Below are positions 34,201 to 43,914 of a stretch of DNA of 64,000 nt, piece after piece (position 1 is the first letter of the stretch; the number at the start of each line of letters is the position of its first letter). Source of the stretch: Hygrocybe punicea (lineage: Eukaryota > Basidiomycota > Agaricomycetes > Agaricales > Hygrophoraceae); assembly GCA_963556145.1 (NCBI GenBank), contig OY744461.1, forward strand, positions 8,194,891-8,258,890, given 5' to 3'. The translations under genes were made by a program, and so were the position numbers. Under the pieces are notes generated by a model. That model saw only the letters and a program-made list of their open reading frames with translations, was not told the DNA's origin and did not search any database.

Positions 34201-34862
34201 CACTGGCATTCTGCAGGGAGTCCAGCGCGATGTGTGAAGGTTCGGGCGTCGAAGGAAAAACTCCAAACGCTGAGGAGACGACCTGGGTGGGTGAAGGAAA
34301 GCTACCACAAAATGGACTCCCTGGACTGGCAGAATGTGTGTGGTCACCGTCTGCATTCTGTGAGAAGGACTTGAGCCTGATGTGTGAAGGGAATGGTCGC
34401 AAAGGCTGCGTCCACATGGACATGGACTCACTGCACTGGCAGAATGTGTGTGGTCAGCATCCCATGAGAAGGACCGGAGCTGGACATGTGAAAGTTCAGC
34501 CGTGGAAGGCAGTCATGGTCCAGTGGACTCACCAGAGTGGCAGAATGCATTGGGTCTGTGTCATTCCGAGAGACCGGACTTGCAGAATGCACATGGTTAC
34601 CGAAGGCATAGAGCTTTTGGTATATGGCAAATATACCTGGTGGCAGACTGTCGGCAGATTGATGGAGGAACTGGAGCATGTCCAAGAGCTCCTTCGGTGA
34701 AAAGTCCATCAGTACCGGAAGCAGTCCCAAAAAGGTGCACGTTTTATCGCCGTAAAACGTGCACCTTTTTGGGACACCCCCTGATGCATCAGCCACTCCA
34801 CTGGGCCCACGAGACCGAAAGCGTTCGACAGAATGCTCAAAATACTTATCATACGCCGTCAT
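31252..34862 (-). CDS. TET/JBP-like 2OG-Fe(II) dioxygenase
   Basis: Large multi-exon minus-strand gene. C-terminal exon (31689-31252): FVLNINVITRCHRDVKDR gives the iron-binding HxD (near 31510), then CLVLVIGDHSGGEL, RNGDIALFPSACITHFNL (distal His), and HYKGIRASIVLHSD with the Arg expected to bind 2-oxoglutarate. Upstream exons carry KQQKAWEVIEKPVSTLGG, NLSNASTQKWMQSM, TKFASIAGAG, AEISQMKFDEIYAI, DLDVSDHFFD and DGAPHDVHPYLLRRKG. These match the long N-terminal region of agaricomycete TET/JBP-family proteins, a group described as carried by fungal DNA transposons. Known relatives oxidise 5-methylcytosine or thymine; activity here is inferred. The start at 34862 (MTAYDKYFEH) is tentative. The first exons include tandem duplications. 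It is divergent from the kinase-like gene 129 bp away. Confidence 0.82.
33866..34340 (+). repeat. About 235-bp tandem duplication in the 5' part of the TET/JBP gene
   Basis: Two units (about 33866-34095 and 34096-34340) share GCGCGTGGTCGGTGTGGATC, GGGGAATGTTGCTCACCGTA and ACTCCAAACGCTGAGGAGAC. Shorter pieces (CTGGCAGAATGTGTGTGGTC) recur at about 34325, 34436 and 34535. Each full unit holds an identical minus-strand GTGAGC donor-like site, so an exon and its splice site were duplicated. Confidence 0.8.
34724..34775. repeat. Perfect 23-bp inverted repeat (hairpin)
   Basis: Left arm 34724-34746 and right arm 34753-34775 are exact reverse complements around a 6-nt loop TCGCCG. The arms start GTCCCAAAAAGGTGCACG. 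It lies within the predicted first exon of the TET/JBP gene. Confidence 0.9.
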
Positions 34863-34990
34863 CCCACATAAAAGGATCTTGGCTGCAAGACCGACAAAGG
34901 TGAAAGAGCCAGTAGGTAAGAGTGAATGCTAAACTTTCTACGTACTGTAAACTTGAACTCACCTATCTCCATGGAAAAGGCAAAGGCACC

Positions 34991-36241
34991 ATGTCAACCC
35001 TGGCGACTTTCATCCCCAGTATGATCTTTCCTCTGCCCTCAGAGCATGAATTCACCAAGGTACCGACTTCAACCTCCACGGCCCCGTACCAGGTCGGCAT
35101 ACCACCCCCCAATCAGGAAGGCCGTCCCGCTTTCATCATATGTGATCCATCTTTACCCCATCGCATGCTGGTGTCGCTTCAAGCCTACCTGCAAACTGCA
35201 CCTGGCAGACAGCTAGCCCCCTCTGCAGTGCTCATTCAAGCCGTTGCAGGACTGGAGAGGTCCCTGAGGGGTTATGTCCTAGACCATGAAACATCATCCA
35301 ACCTCCTTTTCCATCGTGCTTTCAACCCCATCAGCTGTGCAGTGGAGGAGGTGGACAGTAATCCGTCGCAGCCTGTGACTACCACACGTAACACACTGTT
35401 CAACCAGATTCCCGATGGAACCTATCGCCCACACCGAGACGCGGATGCACAGCTTCACGTCGAGTTCAAGAGCTGGACAGCATTTTCACATCATGCGACG
35501 AATATATTACAGCTTGGTCGTAACAGTACAGTTCTGGAGCTGAGCCCTAGTGAGACAGGGCATCGCTCCATAATATTTAAGGTGTGCTGATCTGAACCTA
35601 CAGGAAACGCTCACCTCACCATTTGTACCCCCAGATTGGGATATCTATGCTGTCAGATCTGAAAAAGATACCATATGCTCTGCTCTTTGGAGGCGATCGG
35701 TACATGCTCTTCTAGTGTTGCCGTAGTTCGGTTCCGAACCTAGCCGAACCCGGTTCAAACCCCGAACCGAACCCGGGGTTCAGTCTAAGTTCAGCCAAAT
35801 GCTGAACCGGACCGCGGGTTCGGTTCAGGGTTTCGAGGCTGGCCGGATTTCCTGAACGGCTCCAAACCGCGTCCAAACCGCGAACGCGGATATTTTTAAG
35901 GAATTTATTTCATTTGTTTTTCATATTTCTTTACTTACCATTTCGTGTTAAACGGTATCATGTGACCGGCCGTAGTAGCTTTCACGCGACACAGCAACAT
36001 CAACGCGGATTGAACACAACACAATTTGTGTTGTGTTCCTCAAAGTAAGTTTCCTTTGTTTCTTAACTTTACTAATGTTATTTGCGACAGGCAAATCGAC
36101 AACCACGGCAACGACAACCACGACGCCCAGCAGCAGCAGCAGCAATGTCGGCAGCAGCAGCAACAGCGGCAGCGGCAACGGCAACAGCAGCAGCAGCAGG
36201 AGCGCAGCAGCAACAGCAGCAACGGCAACGGCAACGGCAAC

Positions 36242-36272
<31 letters not shown>

Positions 36273-38102
36273 ACGGCCACGACAGCAGCAGCAGCGCCGG
36301 CAGCGGCAGCAGCAGCAGCAGCAGCAACGGCGGCAGCAGCAACGGCGGCAACAGCAGCAGCAGCAGCAGCAGCAGCGCCGGCAGCGGCAGCAGCAGCAGC
36401 AGGAGCGCAGGAGCAACAGCAGCAACGGCGGCAGCAGCAACGGCGGCAACAGCAGCAGCAGCAGCAGCAACGCCGGCAGCAGCAGCAGCAGCAATGCTGG
36501 CAGCAGCAACACCGGCAGCAGCAGCAGCTGCTGCTGGTGCATCAAGCCCCAACCTCACCATCAGCGGCGGCAACAACAACGGCAACCACCACCACGACGG
36601 CCAGCAGCAGCAGCAGCAGCAGCAATGTCGGCAGCAGCAGCAACAGCGGCAGCGGCAACGGCAACAGCAGCAGCAGGAGCGCAGCAGCGACAGCGACGGC
36701 AGCAGCACCAGCAGCACCAGCAGTGGCAGCGGCAGCAGCAGCAGCAACAGCACCAGACGGCTCCCCCATAGCCCAACTTCCTCGCGAAGCGTAGCGCCGT
36801 ATCAATTGATACGTGCCTGCCATTCACGAGGAGAACGGAGCTCAGGGGTGAGCCAACCTCGGTCTGGGGTTCAGACCGCGTCTGAACCCCAGACCAAACG
36901 CGAAGAGACGGTTCAAAGCCGTTCGGGTCCAGGTTTGGCCATGCGCCAAACCGGACCCGAAGTTCAGTTCGCGGTTCCGCCAAAAAGGCTCGGAACCGGA
37001 CCGAACTGAACTTCGGCAACACTATGCTCTTCACTCTTTGCCCAATCCCTGGAGGGCCCCTGCAGGGCCTTCTGTGCTCAGATATTCTGCATATCCTGGA
37101 TGCGACAACGCCATTTATGCCCCTAATCATTTACTGTCTGTTGGGTGTGGGTGCCAAGGTCTTGGACGTGCCGCAGCATGTCCAAGTTCCTACAATCTCA
37201 TTGGTAACGTCATTAGGCCGTACACGACACGCAACGAAAACAGCTAACGCAAACGTCCATGCAAATGCTGCTAAGCTGGCAACAATATTTCCTGGTGTAA
37301 CTTTACAGGTGCTTTTCTTTCCATCAATCGCTTCGTCTCAATCAAAGGTCATTTTAGGCTGAAAATTTAGGGCTAACATTCGATCTCGATCGATGTCAAC
37401 AGGAGACGTACGTGCTGAGTCTTTGCAATGTCATGTCTTCTTTGCACATGCATGGGCCTCCTCCCTCCACCTTCAAGCAGTGGCTGCACAAGGCGACGCG
37501 AGTTCTGAAGTCACTTCCTTGGCAACGTCAGCAATGCCGAAAACTTATTCTTACAACATATCTGGAGAGGGGATCAGTTGGGAATGTATTCAGAGGGCAT
37601 TACGCTGATATGCAACAAGAAGACATTGTCGGAAAGGTTGTGGTGGATGGGCCATCTCAGGAACTGCTATATCACGAAGCCAGAATATATGCAGATCTCA
37701 CAGCACTTCAGGGCTCAGCAATACCATCTGTGCATGGTCTCTATGTCAGTGGGCATCTTCTTGTGCTGGTCATGCAATATGCAGGAGAGAAATTTAGGTC
37801 CTTCTCTGACCTTACATTGCGTCAGCGGTATGTCCCCACCTATACTAGACTATCACATCTACTTTACTCTTTTTAGGTCAGATCTTTGGGCTACTCTCCT
37901 GTTACTTCATCAGGCAGGAGTTTGCCACCAAGACTTACGTCCTGACAATGTGGTCTTATCTCCCACAGGCGCCATCCGCGTACTGGACTTCTCACATGCG
38001 ACTCTCCATAACTGCAGGGGAATAGGTGAATGTTCAGAGCTTCAGGATGCCAGGCTGATGCTGCAGTTCCCTCCATCTGAACCCCATGATTCATATTATT
38101 AA
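34991..38102 (+). pseudogene. Protein-kinase-like gene broken by a 1.3-kb hAT-type insert
   Basis: Exon 1 is 34991-35581 (MSTLATFIPSM...), with an intron to 35634. Exon 2 (IGISMLSDLKK...) is cut at 35712 and continues at 37033 (TLCPIPGG). Later exons from 37404 include GSVGNVFRGHY (nucleotide-loop-like), IVGKVVV (Lys), LYHEARIYADL, LVLVMQYAG, an intron at about 37829-37876, LWATLLLLHQAGVCHQDLRPDNV (HxDLxxxN catalytic loop with Gln for Arg) and VLDFSHA, where Ser replaces the Gly of DFG. The protein ends at 38102. The N-terminal ~200 residues have no recognised domain. The altered DFG suggests weak or no kinase activity, and the insert must abolish the full-length product. Confidence 0.65.
35713..37024. 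mobile_element. Non-autonomous hAT-type element with CAG/GGCAGC arrays
   Basis: TIR TAGTGTTGCCG at 35713 and its mirror CGGCAACACTA ending at 37024. The 8-bp target duplicate is TGCTCTTC (35705-35712 and 37025-37032), the hAT hallmark length. Subterminal GGTTCCGAACC / TTCGGTCCGGTTCC words lie at both ends. The centre (about 36110-36760) is an impure CAG/CAA/CGGC trinucleotide array. Its six frames all stay open and spell poly-Q, poly-S, poly-A or poly-L; these are not genes. Removing the insert joins YMLF to TLCPIPGG in the kinase-like gene. Confidence 0.87.
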
Positions 38103-38263
38103 AATGTGCAGTATTTCAGTGACGTTTTGTTTTGTCAAATGGTACAAATAAAAATAGGCGAGATACTAAATATGTGTTAGTACACAAGTTTTTCTCTCGC
38201 GTCTCACGTAGGCTCCCTCGCATCTCTCTCTAAGCTCTCTCGCATCTCTCTCTCTTTGCTGAT

Positions 38264-40154
38264 ATGGGACGGAAAGCTGTGAAACAACGTAAGGAGGAAA
38301 CCAAAGCAAAACGACGGCGCACCACCCAAGGGCCTGCCACTTCTGTGCCAGATGGACCCACAATGGTGTCCGATGAAGAGACGGAGACGGAGCCTGTGGT
38401 AAAGACAACGAACGACAATATGAATGGGGTCAAGGCCATTGCAGAGCTGGGGAAAAGAGTGAGATTTGTTACCACTACACGCACAACCCAATCACGTTCC
38501 TCCATCGCTTCAAAATCTGGAGATACCCTTTCCACACAGGCACATTCCAATGCAGAAGCATCAAAGCTGCAAAGCCAGGAAAAAACCTCAGTCAACGAAG
38601 TCCAGCGTCCTGGGCGTAAGGCGTCAAGTGGAGTCGCTGCCTTGCTTCAAAGGTTAGCCATGGATGATGTTTCCGAGGAATCTGGTGAGGAATTTGGTGA
38701 GGAATTTGATGTCAATGAGTATGAGGAAGAGGAAAACTCCCAGGAAAGAGTTGATGAGGAGGAAGAGCTCAAGAGGTGGTGCGTGACCGATGATAACGAT
38801 GTCATCAAGTTCAAGCCAAAGCTGAAGACCACAACTAGCAATAAGGTAGCAAAAGGGAAGATTACAGTGGAATTGAGTGAAAGTGATGATGACGACGACG
38901 GTGAGTTGCTTCTCCGCAACAGAAAGGGAATGATCTTACATTATCACATTTAATAGAACCATTCAACTTCACCGTTGAAATAAATGATAGATCGAAAGGG
39001 TCACGCACTGTGGAAATTCTGTCATCAATGCTGTCTTGGGGCGATTTCCAGCAAAAACTAGCAGAGGCACTCAACATATATCCGACATCACTACGGGCAC
39101 AGTATCGATTCAGCTCTGAGAATAAAGACTCACTGCCATGTGATCTCACCTCACAGCAACAATTTACCACTATGCTGCTACGTCTTCGTCCTCTGGTAGT
39201 CCCAGCAATGCTCACCAACGGTCAGCGTTCTGCAAGAAAAATGAAAGCTGTGGCAGTGCAAATCTTCAACAAAGGTGACGATCCTGTGCAAAATAATATA
39301 AAGGTCTGTAGCACTTTTGCTCGCGGCCATAACTAAATTAGTATCAACAGAAAAATCCTGGGGCTTCAAAGACGTCGACCATCGGTGACAAGGAAATTGT
39401 AAAGTCCAATGGGGATTTGTTCCATGAGCAAAAAGTTGCAGCGAGAAGGGCACTTATTGAAGCGCATTCGTGTGACATTCATAGCCTTCCCGACAAGCCT
39501 GTCCTATGTTGGAAAGATTCCCAGAACTCCTGCTACCCCATTACCGAAAGTAACCTCAATTTATGGGCCACCAAGATCATGTGTTTGGTTGTTTTATTCC
39601 AGTCAAATGATGCTGACCTTTCACTGAAGGTCAGAGATCCTGGGAACAATACTATTGACGTGAAACCTGCGGAACTCAACTTCTACAGCAATGCACCACG
39701 TTCCAGGAATCCCGGCCATCCAATAGCACAGACACAGGCACAGGCACCGCTGCCCAACCCAGGTTTTCCATATGGCTATTACCCCCCACCATATCCCCCG
39801 ACATGGCCCGGCTACAGTCAAGGCCCACCATCCACTCTCAATCCAGCACAAACTGCAGCAGTTGCGCCTATCAAAGTCAACTATCCCATGATAATTCCTT
39901 GGTTGAACTATTGCGACCAACATCCTGATCACTGTGGAGAAGATTTCAGTGCACATGCTGATAAATTCAATAAAGAAGGTTATCGCCGTCTCCACCAGCT
40001 TACTGGAGAACGTGTTTCTGTGGAAAAGTTGTCTGATTGGCTTGGAATTGGTAAAGGTACAGCAGATTTGTTAATACGTTATGCGGAAGAGGACTTGGAG
40101 TTGGTGAAGGCTGGAACATTCACAATGACAGTTGAAGAGGACTTGTATGCGTAG
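38264..40154 (+). CDS. Acidic cargo gene with C-terminal SAM-like region (595 aa)
   Basis: Three exons, 38264-38900, 38957-39303 and 39351-40154, with GT..AG introns of 56 and 47 bp, total 1788 bp in phase. Residues 1-25 are basic (MGRKAVKQRKEETKAKRRR). Acidic stretches at about 145-175 and 205-212 (EEFGEEFDVNEYEEEEN, SDDDDD) follow. The middle (RTVEILSSMLSWGDFQQKLAEALN) resembles a ubiquitin-like or adaptor fold region of agaricomycete transposon-linked proteins. A Pro/Tyr-rich linker (YYPPPYPPTWPGY) precedes a C-terminal helical stretch, IPWLNYCDQHPDHCGEDF through LSDWLGIGKGTADLL, that looks like a SAM-type domain. The frame is intact. A chromatin or protein-binding role is inference. Confidence 0.72.
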
Positions 40155-40292
40155 AAACACGGATATTGTGACTTGGAAACCCTTTGTTGAGGAGATATGC
40201 TTTGAAACATAGATTTTTTTGTTAGTGGGAAGAACATATGAATTAAATAGTTCTATGCGAGTAACAGTACACCCCACTACAATAAAGGTATT

Positions 40293-40708
40293 AGTGAGAG
40301 GGGGACAGCTACAGTAAATGCTAGTAAATGTACTGCAGATGGGAAAGCCGTGTGCCGATCTGTGCAACCGTACTTCCATGCATGTTCTCATGTGAGCTGT
40401 CAAAAATGTCTTTAGCACCTAGCAAATAAGCACTGGAGTGTACATACATAGTTTGACAATGGCTGATGCCCTCTGTGGCCTGCAAGGTCCAACCGACTTC
40501 CATACCCATTGCCAAATTTTCGAATTTGGAAATGGCTATATTAGAACAAAAATAAGTGGTCAACACCTTGGTTATGGGTATGGGAATGGGGATTTCAAAC
40601 CACTAGTTGATATGTGCAAAACTTGCTGAGATATGGCCATCCGATTGTAGGGCCTTGGATGAAGTTGTGACTGTGGCGTTATACAAGGTCACGTGCAATA
40701 CACAATAA
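40293..40708 (-). repeat. About 420-bp repeat, copy 2
   Basis: Reverse complement of 29440-29863 with only a few differences, including small indels near its left end. Lies just downstream of the acidic cargo gene. Confidence 0.75.
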
Positions 40709-40927
40709 TGAATCATGGATATCTATCTATGTAGGCCACAATAAAATACAAAATTTGGGGAGGATGTAGTTAGAGGCTAATTCTATCCCTACATAGTCTT
40801 AAATGTGTTACACAGTTGTTGTGCTCCATGCAATTACACTGAGAAAAGTGAGATCTTGGTGACATATAAGGCAATTCGCGCCCGTTTGGGCAATCGGCAA
40901 CCTCCGGCGTGGGTCCCGTAGTCCACG

Positions 40928-41519
40928 ATGCGTCCACGAGAACGACGACGGCAACAACATCAAGTAGAAGGTAAGTACAATTCTCAAAACTTACTATCTA
41001 TTACTATGCTAACTCATAATGTTATTTTTATGTAGAAGTTGCTCACTGCCGCGCCGGGAATGCCCCGCAACAGGCCACGTCACGTCAAAATCCAACTCAA
41101 GGGCCGAAACGACGGATAGCAGGCAACGACGACGACAAAGACGACAAGCGCAGAGACGGCCAGCCAGGTGACGACGACGGGACGGAGAGGGATAGCGACG
41201 GGACGACAGGACGACGGAGACGACGACGACCGTCAGAGGGATGACGACGACCGTCCGGGGGACGACGAAAACCATCCAGGGGATGACGAGGACGAGGACG
41301 GGGACGGAGACGCGGATGGCGACGACAACGACGACCATGACGACAACGAGAACGACGGGAACGGGAACGACAGGGACGGGGACGGCGGGGACGACGACGG
41401 CGGAGACGCAGACGAAGACGACGAAGACGAGGACGGCGGAGGGGAAGACGAAGACGACGAGGACGAGGACGGCGGAGACGCAGACGACGAGGGCGAGGAC
41501 GACGGGAACGACAGAGGTA
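40928..41519 (+). CDS. D/E/G-rich gene in right TIR
   Basis: Exon 1 (40928-40970, MRPRERRRQQHQVE) is joined by a 65-bp intron (GTAAGT..TGTAG) to exon 2 at 41036 (VAHCRAGNAPQQATSRQNP). That frame stops at 41244, while the long acidic frame (GDDEDEDGDGDADG style, ending at a GTATGT donor at 41519) is open in another phase. Either a small frameshift separates them or a further intron exists. The acidic part, Gly/Asp/Glu/Asn only, matches the left-TIR copy almost exactly. The downstream CT-rich tract translates to Leu/Pro/Ser repeats and is probably intron or 3' sequence. Function unknown. Confidence 0.42.
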
Positions 41520-42289
41520 TGTACATCCCACCCATCCCACTCCTCCTCCCTCTCCCTCTCCCTCTCTCCCTCCCTCTCCCTCTCCCTCTCCCCTCTCCCT
41601 CTGCCTCTGCCTCTGCCTCTGCCTCTCTCTTTCCCTCTCTCTCCCTCTCCCTCTCCCTCTCCCTGCTGCCCTTCCCTCCTCCCCTCCCTCCTTACACCTT
41701 GTCCCATTCCCACTCCCACTCCCACTGCCACCTCCCACTCCCACTGCCACCTTCCTCCAACTCCACACCCACCTACCTTCCTCCCACCTGCCTCCTGCCC
41801 TTGGTAGTTTAATTATGTATCTGGATAGAATAGTCATTAAATTTAGATGTCCATTTTAAGGAGTAATGAGGTGATATAGATTCAAATTGGGAATTGAGTA
41901 AGATTAAATAAAAAGCACAATATTCCAAGTGCAGTGGGTTCTGAGGTTGGTAAAGATTGTGATTGGGCATAATGAGTGTCTGTACAAACTGAGGCTAAGG
42001 ATGAGATATTGGGCAGTTGCAAAAGAAGAATTTTGTATTGTTGCTATTGCCTGTGCATGTAGTAATTGAATTTCAAATTATATTACATGGGACATATATG
42101 TGATGTACAGACAGAGAGATTCTGATTATTGAAATGGCAGTTTCTCAACAAACAATGGCTTCAGCTGGTGTGAGCGCCATCAGTGTTGTCAACATTAAAT
42201 ATGTGCCAGCAGACAGGGATGTGGCTGAATCCTGTGGACCAACATGCACCCACATTGCAGCAGTGGCTGGCCCTTGGTCAACCCAATCT

Positions 42290-42975
42290 TGCAGCAAGAG
42301 CTGGAGCCAGGTCGACCTGCCCCGCAGCAATCCCTGGAGCCAGGTCAACCTACCCCACAGCAACAGCTGGAGCCAGGTCAACCTACCCTGCAGCAATAGC
42401 TGGAGCCACATCAACCTGCTGCTGCAGCAAGAGCTGCGACCTGGTCAACCTGATCCTGCAGCAATAGCTGGAGCCAGGTCAACCTACCCCGCAGTAGGAG
42501 CTGGACCCAGGTCAACCTGCTGCTGCGGCAAGAGCTGCGACCTGGTCAACCTGATCCTGCAGCAATAGCTGGAGCCAGGTCAACCTACCCTGCAGTAGGA
42601 GCTGGACCCAGGTCAACCCAGTGCTGCAGCAAGAGCTGTGACCTGGTCAACCTGATCCTGAAGCAATAGCTGGAGCCAGGTCAACCTACCCCACAGCAAG
42701 AGCTGGAGCCAGGTCAACCTACATTGCAAGAACTGCTGGCCCTGGGTCAACCCATGTATCCAGCAATAGCTGCTCCAGGTTAACCCACTACATGGCAGAG
42801 CTGATAGCAGGTTGACCTACCCTGCAGCCATTTACCAGGAAGAGCTGTACCTGGGTCAACCTACCCCAACACATTTCCACAGCAAGAGCTGTCATTTGGG
42901 TCAACCTACCCCCGCAGCAATAACTGCGCTATGTGTACCTACCAATCACAGCTCTAACTGCAATTGGGTTAACCA
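42290..42975 (-). repeat. Subterminal minisatellite array, right TIR
   Basis: About 20 units of the same 33-36-bp GGTTGACC..GCTGCAG repeat as in the left TIR, in inverted orientation. The copy-number difference accounts for most of the TIR length asymmetry. Confidence 0.9.
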
Positions 42976-43000
42976 AAACGACTGGGTCTACTGTGATATT

Positions 43001-43300
43001 CTCCAATACAGTGAAGTGCAGTACTTCTTCCAGGCTACTGTACATAATCGTACAAAAACATTAGCTCTACAATCAACCTATTCTCCACCGGACCAAGAAC
43101 TGCTTCGCCGAAGCTTCAACACATTCTGGACGTGTCATTACCAAGGCACAGAAGCACTTCGAGTGATTGATGTGATGGATATCCACTCTGTTGTCACGAT
43201 GGTACCTCTACCTCATGACAACAATCTGTTCTTTGTTGGAGAAAAGCTTGGGTTGGATGTTGCGATGTTGGGTGGGATCGAAGAGGACCTTGATGAATAG
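43001..43300 (+). pseudogene. C-terminal part of the outer Tnp2-like transposase
   Basis: The frame resumes after the inner element: LQYSEVQYFFQATVHNRTK, ALQSTYSPPDQELLRRS, FWTCHYQGTEALRVIDV, VVTMVPLPHD and GLDVAMLGGIEEDLDE, stop at 43298-43300. These are the conserved C-terminal blocks of the family whose N-terminal blocks lie at 10049-13139. The fragment has no start of its own. Confidence 0.85.
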
Positions 43301-43395
43301 TTTTCTTTTTACTCGTGTATCATGTATATATCATGAATGGACCACTCAATTGATTGTGACAAGAAACGAACGTGAATGGGATTGATACAAGTACT

Positions 43396-43856
43396 CTATA
43401 TTCTCCTGTGCTTGTTCGGTACTATGTTCTCCTTCTCATCCTCCTCTTTGTAGTCCTCGTCTAGCCTAGCAGGTCGAATACGGTACGAATGAATCTTGGG
43501 ATGAGTTTCTTGAGAGCCGGGTACATGGCGGTAGGATAGGACAACTGATGGCTCTGCAAAGACATGTGTACTCCCAGTAAAAGGTTTGAGTTCATTTTCT
43601 TCTTCCTCTTGCTTGACAAGCTCGGTCCCTTCAGTGGAGGTCGTTCCAGCTTGTAGAATAGTCGGTCCGGCTTTGCGAAGAGCAAGAACAAGAGTCTGAG
43701 GTCATAATGTCAGTTATTTTGTACGAGAAAGAGTGTTGTGCTACTTACCATTGGCCCTGGGGAGGTCACATTGAAAGAAACAGTGTACTTGTCCCAATCG
43801 TGAGTGAGATTGTCGAGATGAATGTGCACAACACGATCCGTGGGGAGTACAGGCAT
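43396..43856 (-). CDS. Small two-exon cargo gene of the outer element (135 aa)
   Basis: Exon 1 is 43856-43749 (MPVLPTDRVVHIHLDNLTHD...), an intron of 53 bp (GTAAGT..CCTCAG) follows, and exon 2 is 43695-43396, 408 bp in phase. The protein is mixed polar; the N-terminal part could form a small beta fold (WDKYTVSFNVTSPGPMTLVLALRKAG). The C-terminus is acidic then basic (EEDEKENIVPNKHRR). No family recognised. It is divergent from the next gene, whose ATG lies 58 bp away, so the two share a promoter region. Confidence 0.55.
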
Positions 43857-43914
43857 GGTACGCATTCAAGTGACTTTCATCCAACTCCGACCTGCCTCTT
43901 GATCCTGTACCACC

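Larger units (their letters stand above)
13140..42993 (+). mobile_element. Inner giant element with kilobase TIRs (29.9 kb), inserted in the outer transposase
   Basis: Both ends read inward as CAGTAGACCCAGTCGTTTTG, with only two differences in the first ~90 bp. The TIR homology runs about 2.7 kb on the left (13140 to about 15850) and about 1.8 kb on the right (about 41155 to 42993). The length difference comes from array copy number. The flanking duplication is TGATATT (13133-13139 and 42994-43000; an eighth base is ambiguous). Joining 13140 to 43002 restores the outer transposase reading frame. Cargo in order: Tnp2-like transposase, a gene broken by a young LTR element, a Tc1-like transposase, a TET/JBP-like dioxygenase, a kinase-like gene and an acidic 595-aa gene. 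Confidence 0.85.

Noticed and set aside
34731..34771. Rho-independent-type terminator
   Set aside because: A perfect hairpin with T-rich flank, but the organism is a eukaryote and the site lies in a predicted exon.
36026..37130. Long overlapping ORFs on both strands (up to 327 aa)
   Set aside because: They are translations of CAG/CGGC repeats inside the hAT-type element, open in all frames (poly-Q, S, A, L, C), without a domain or start context.
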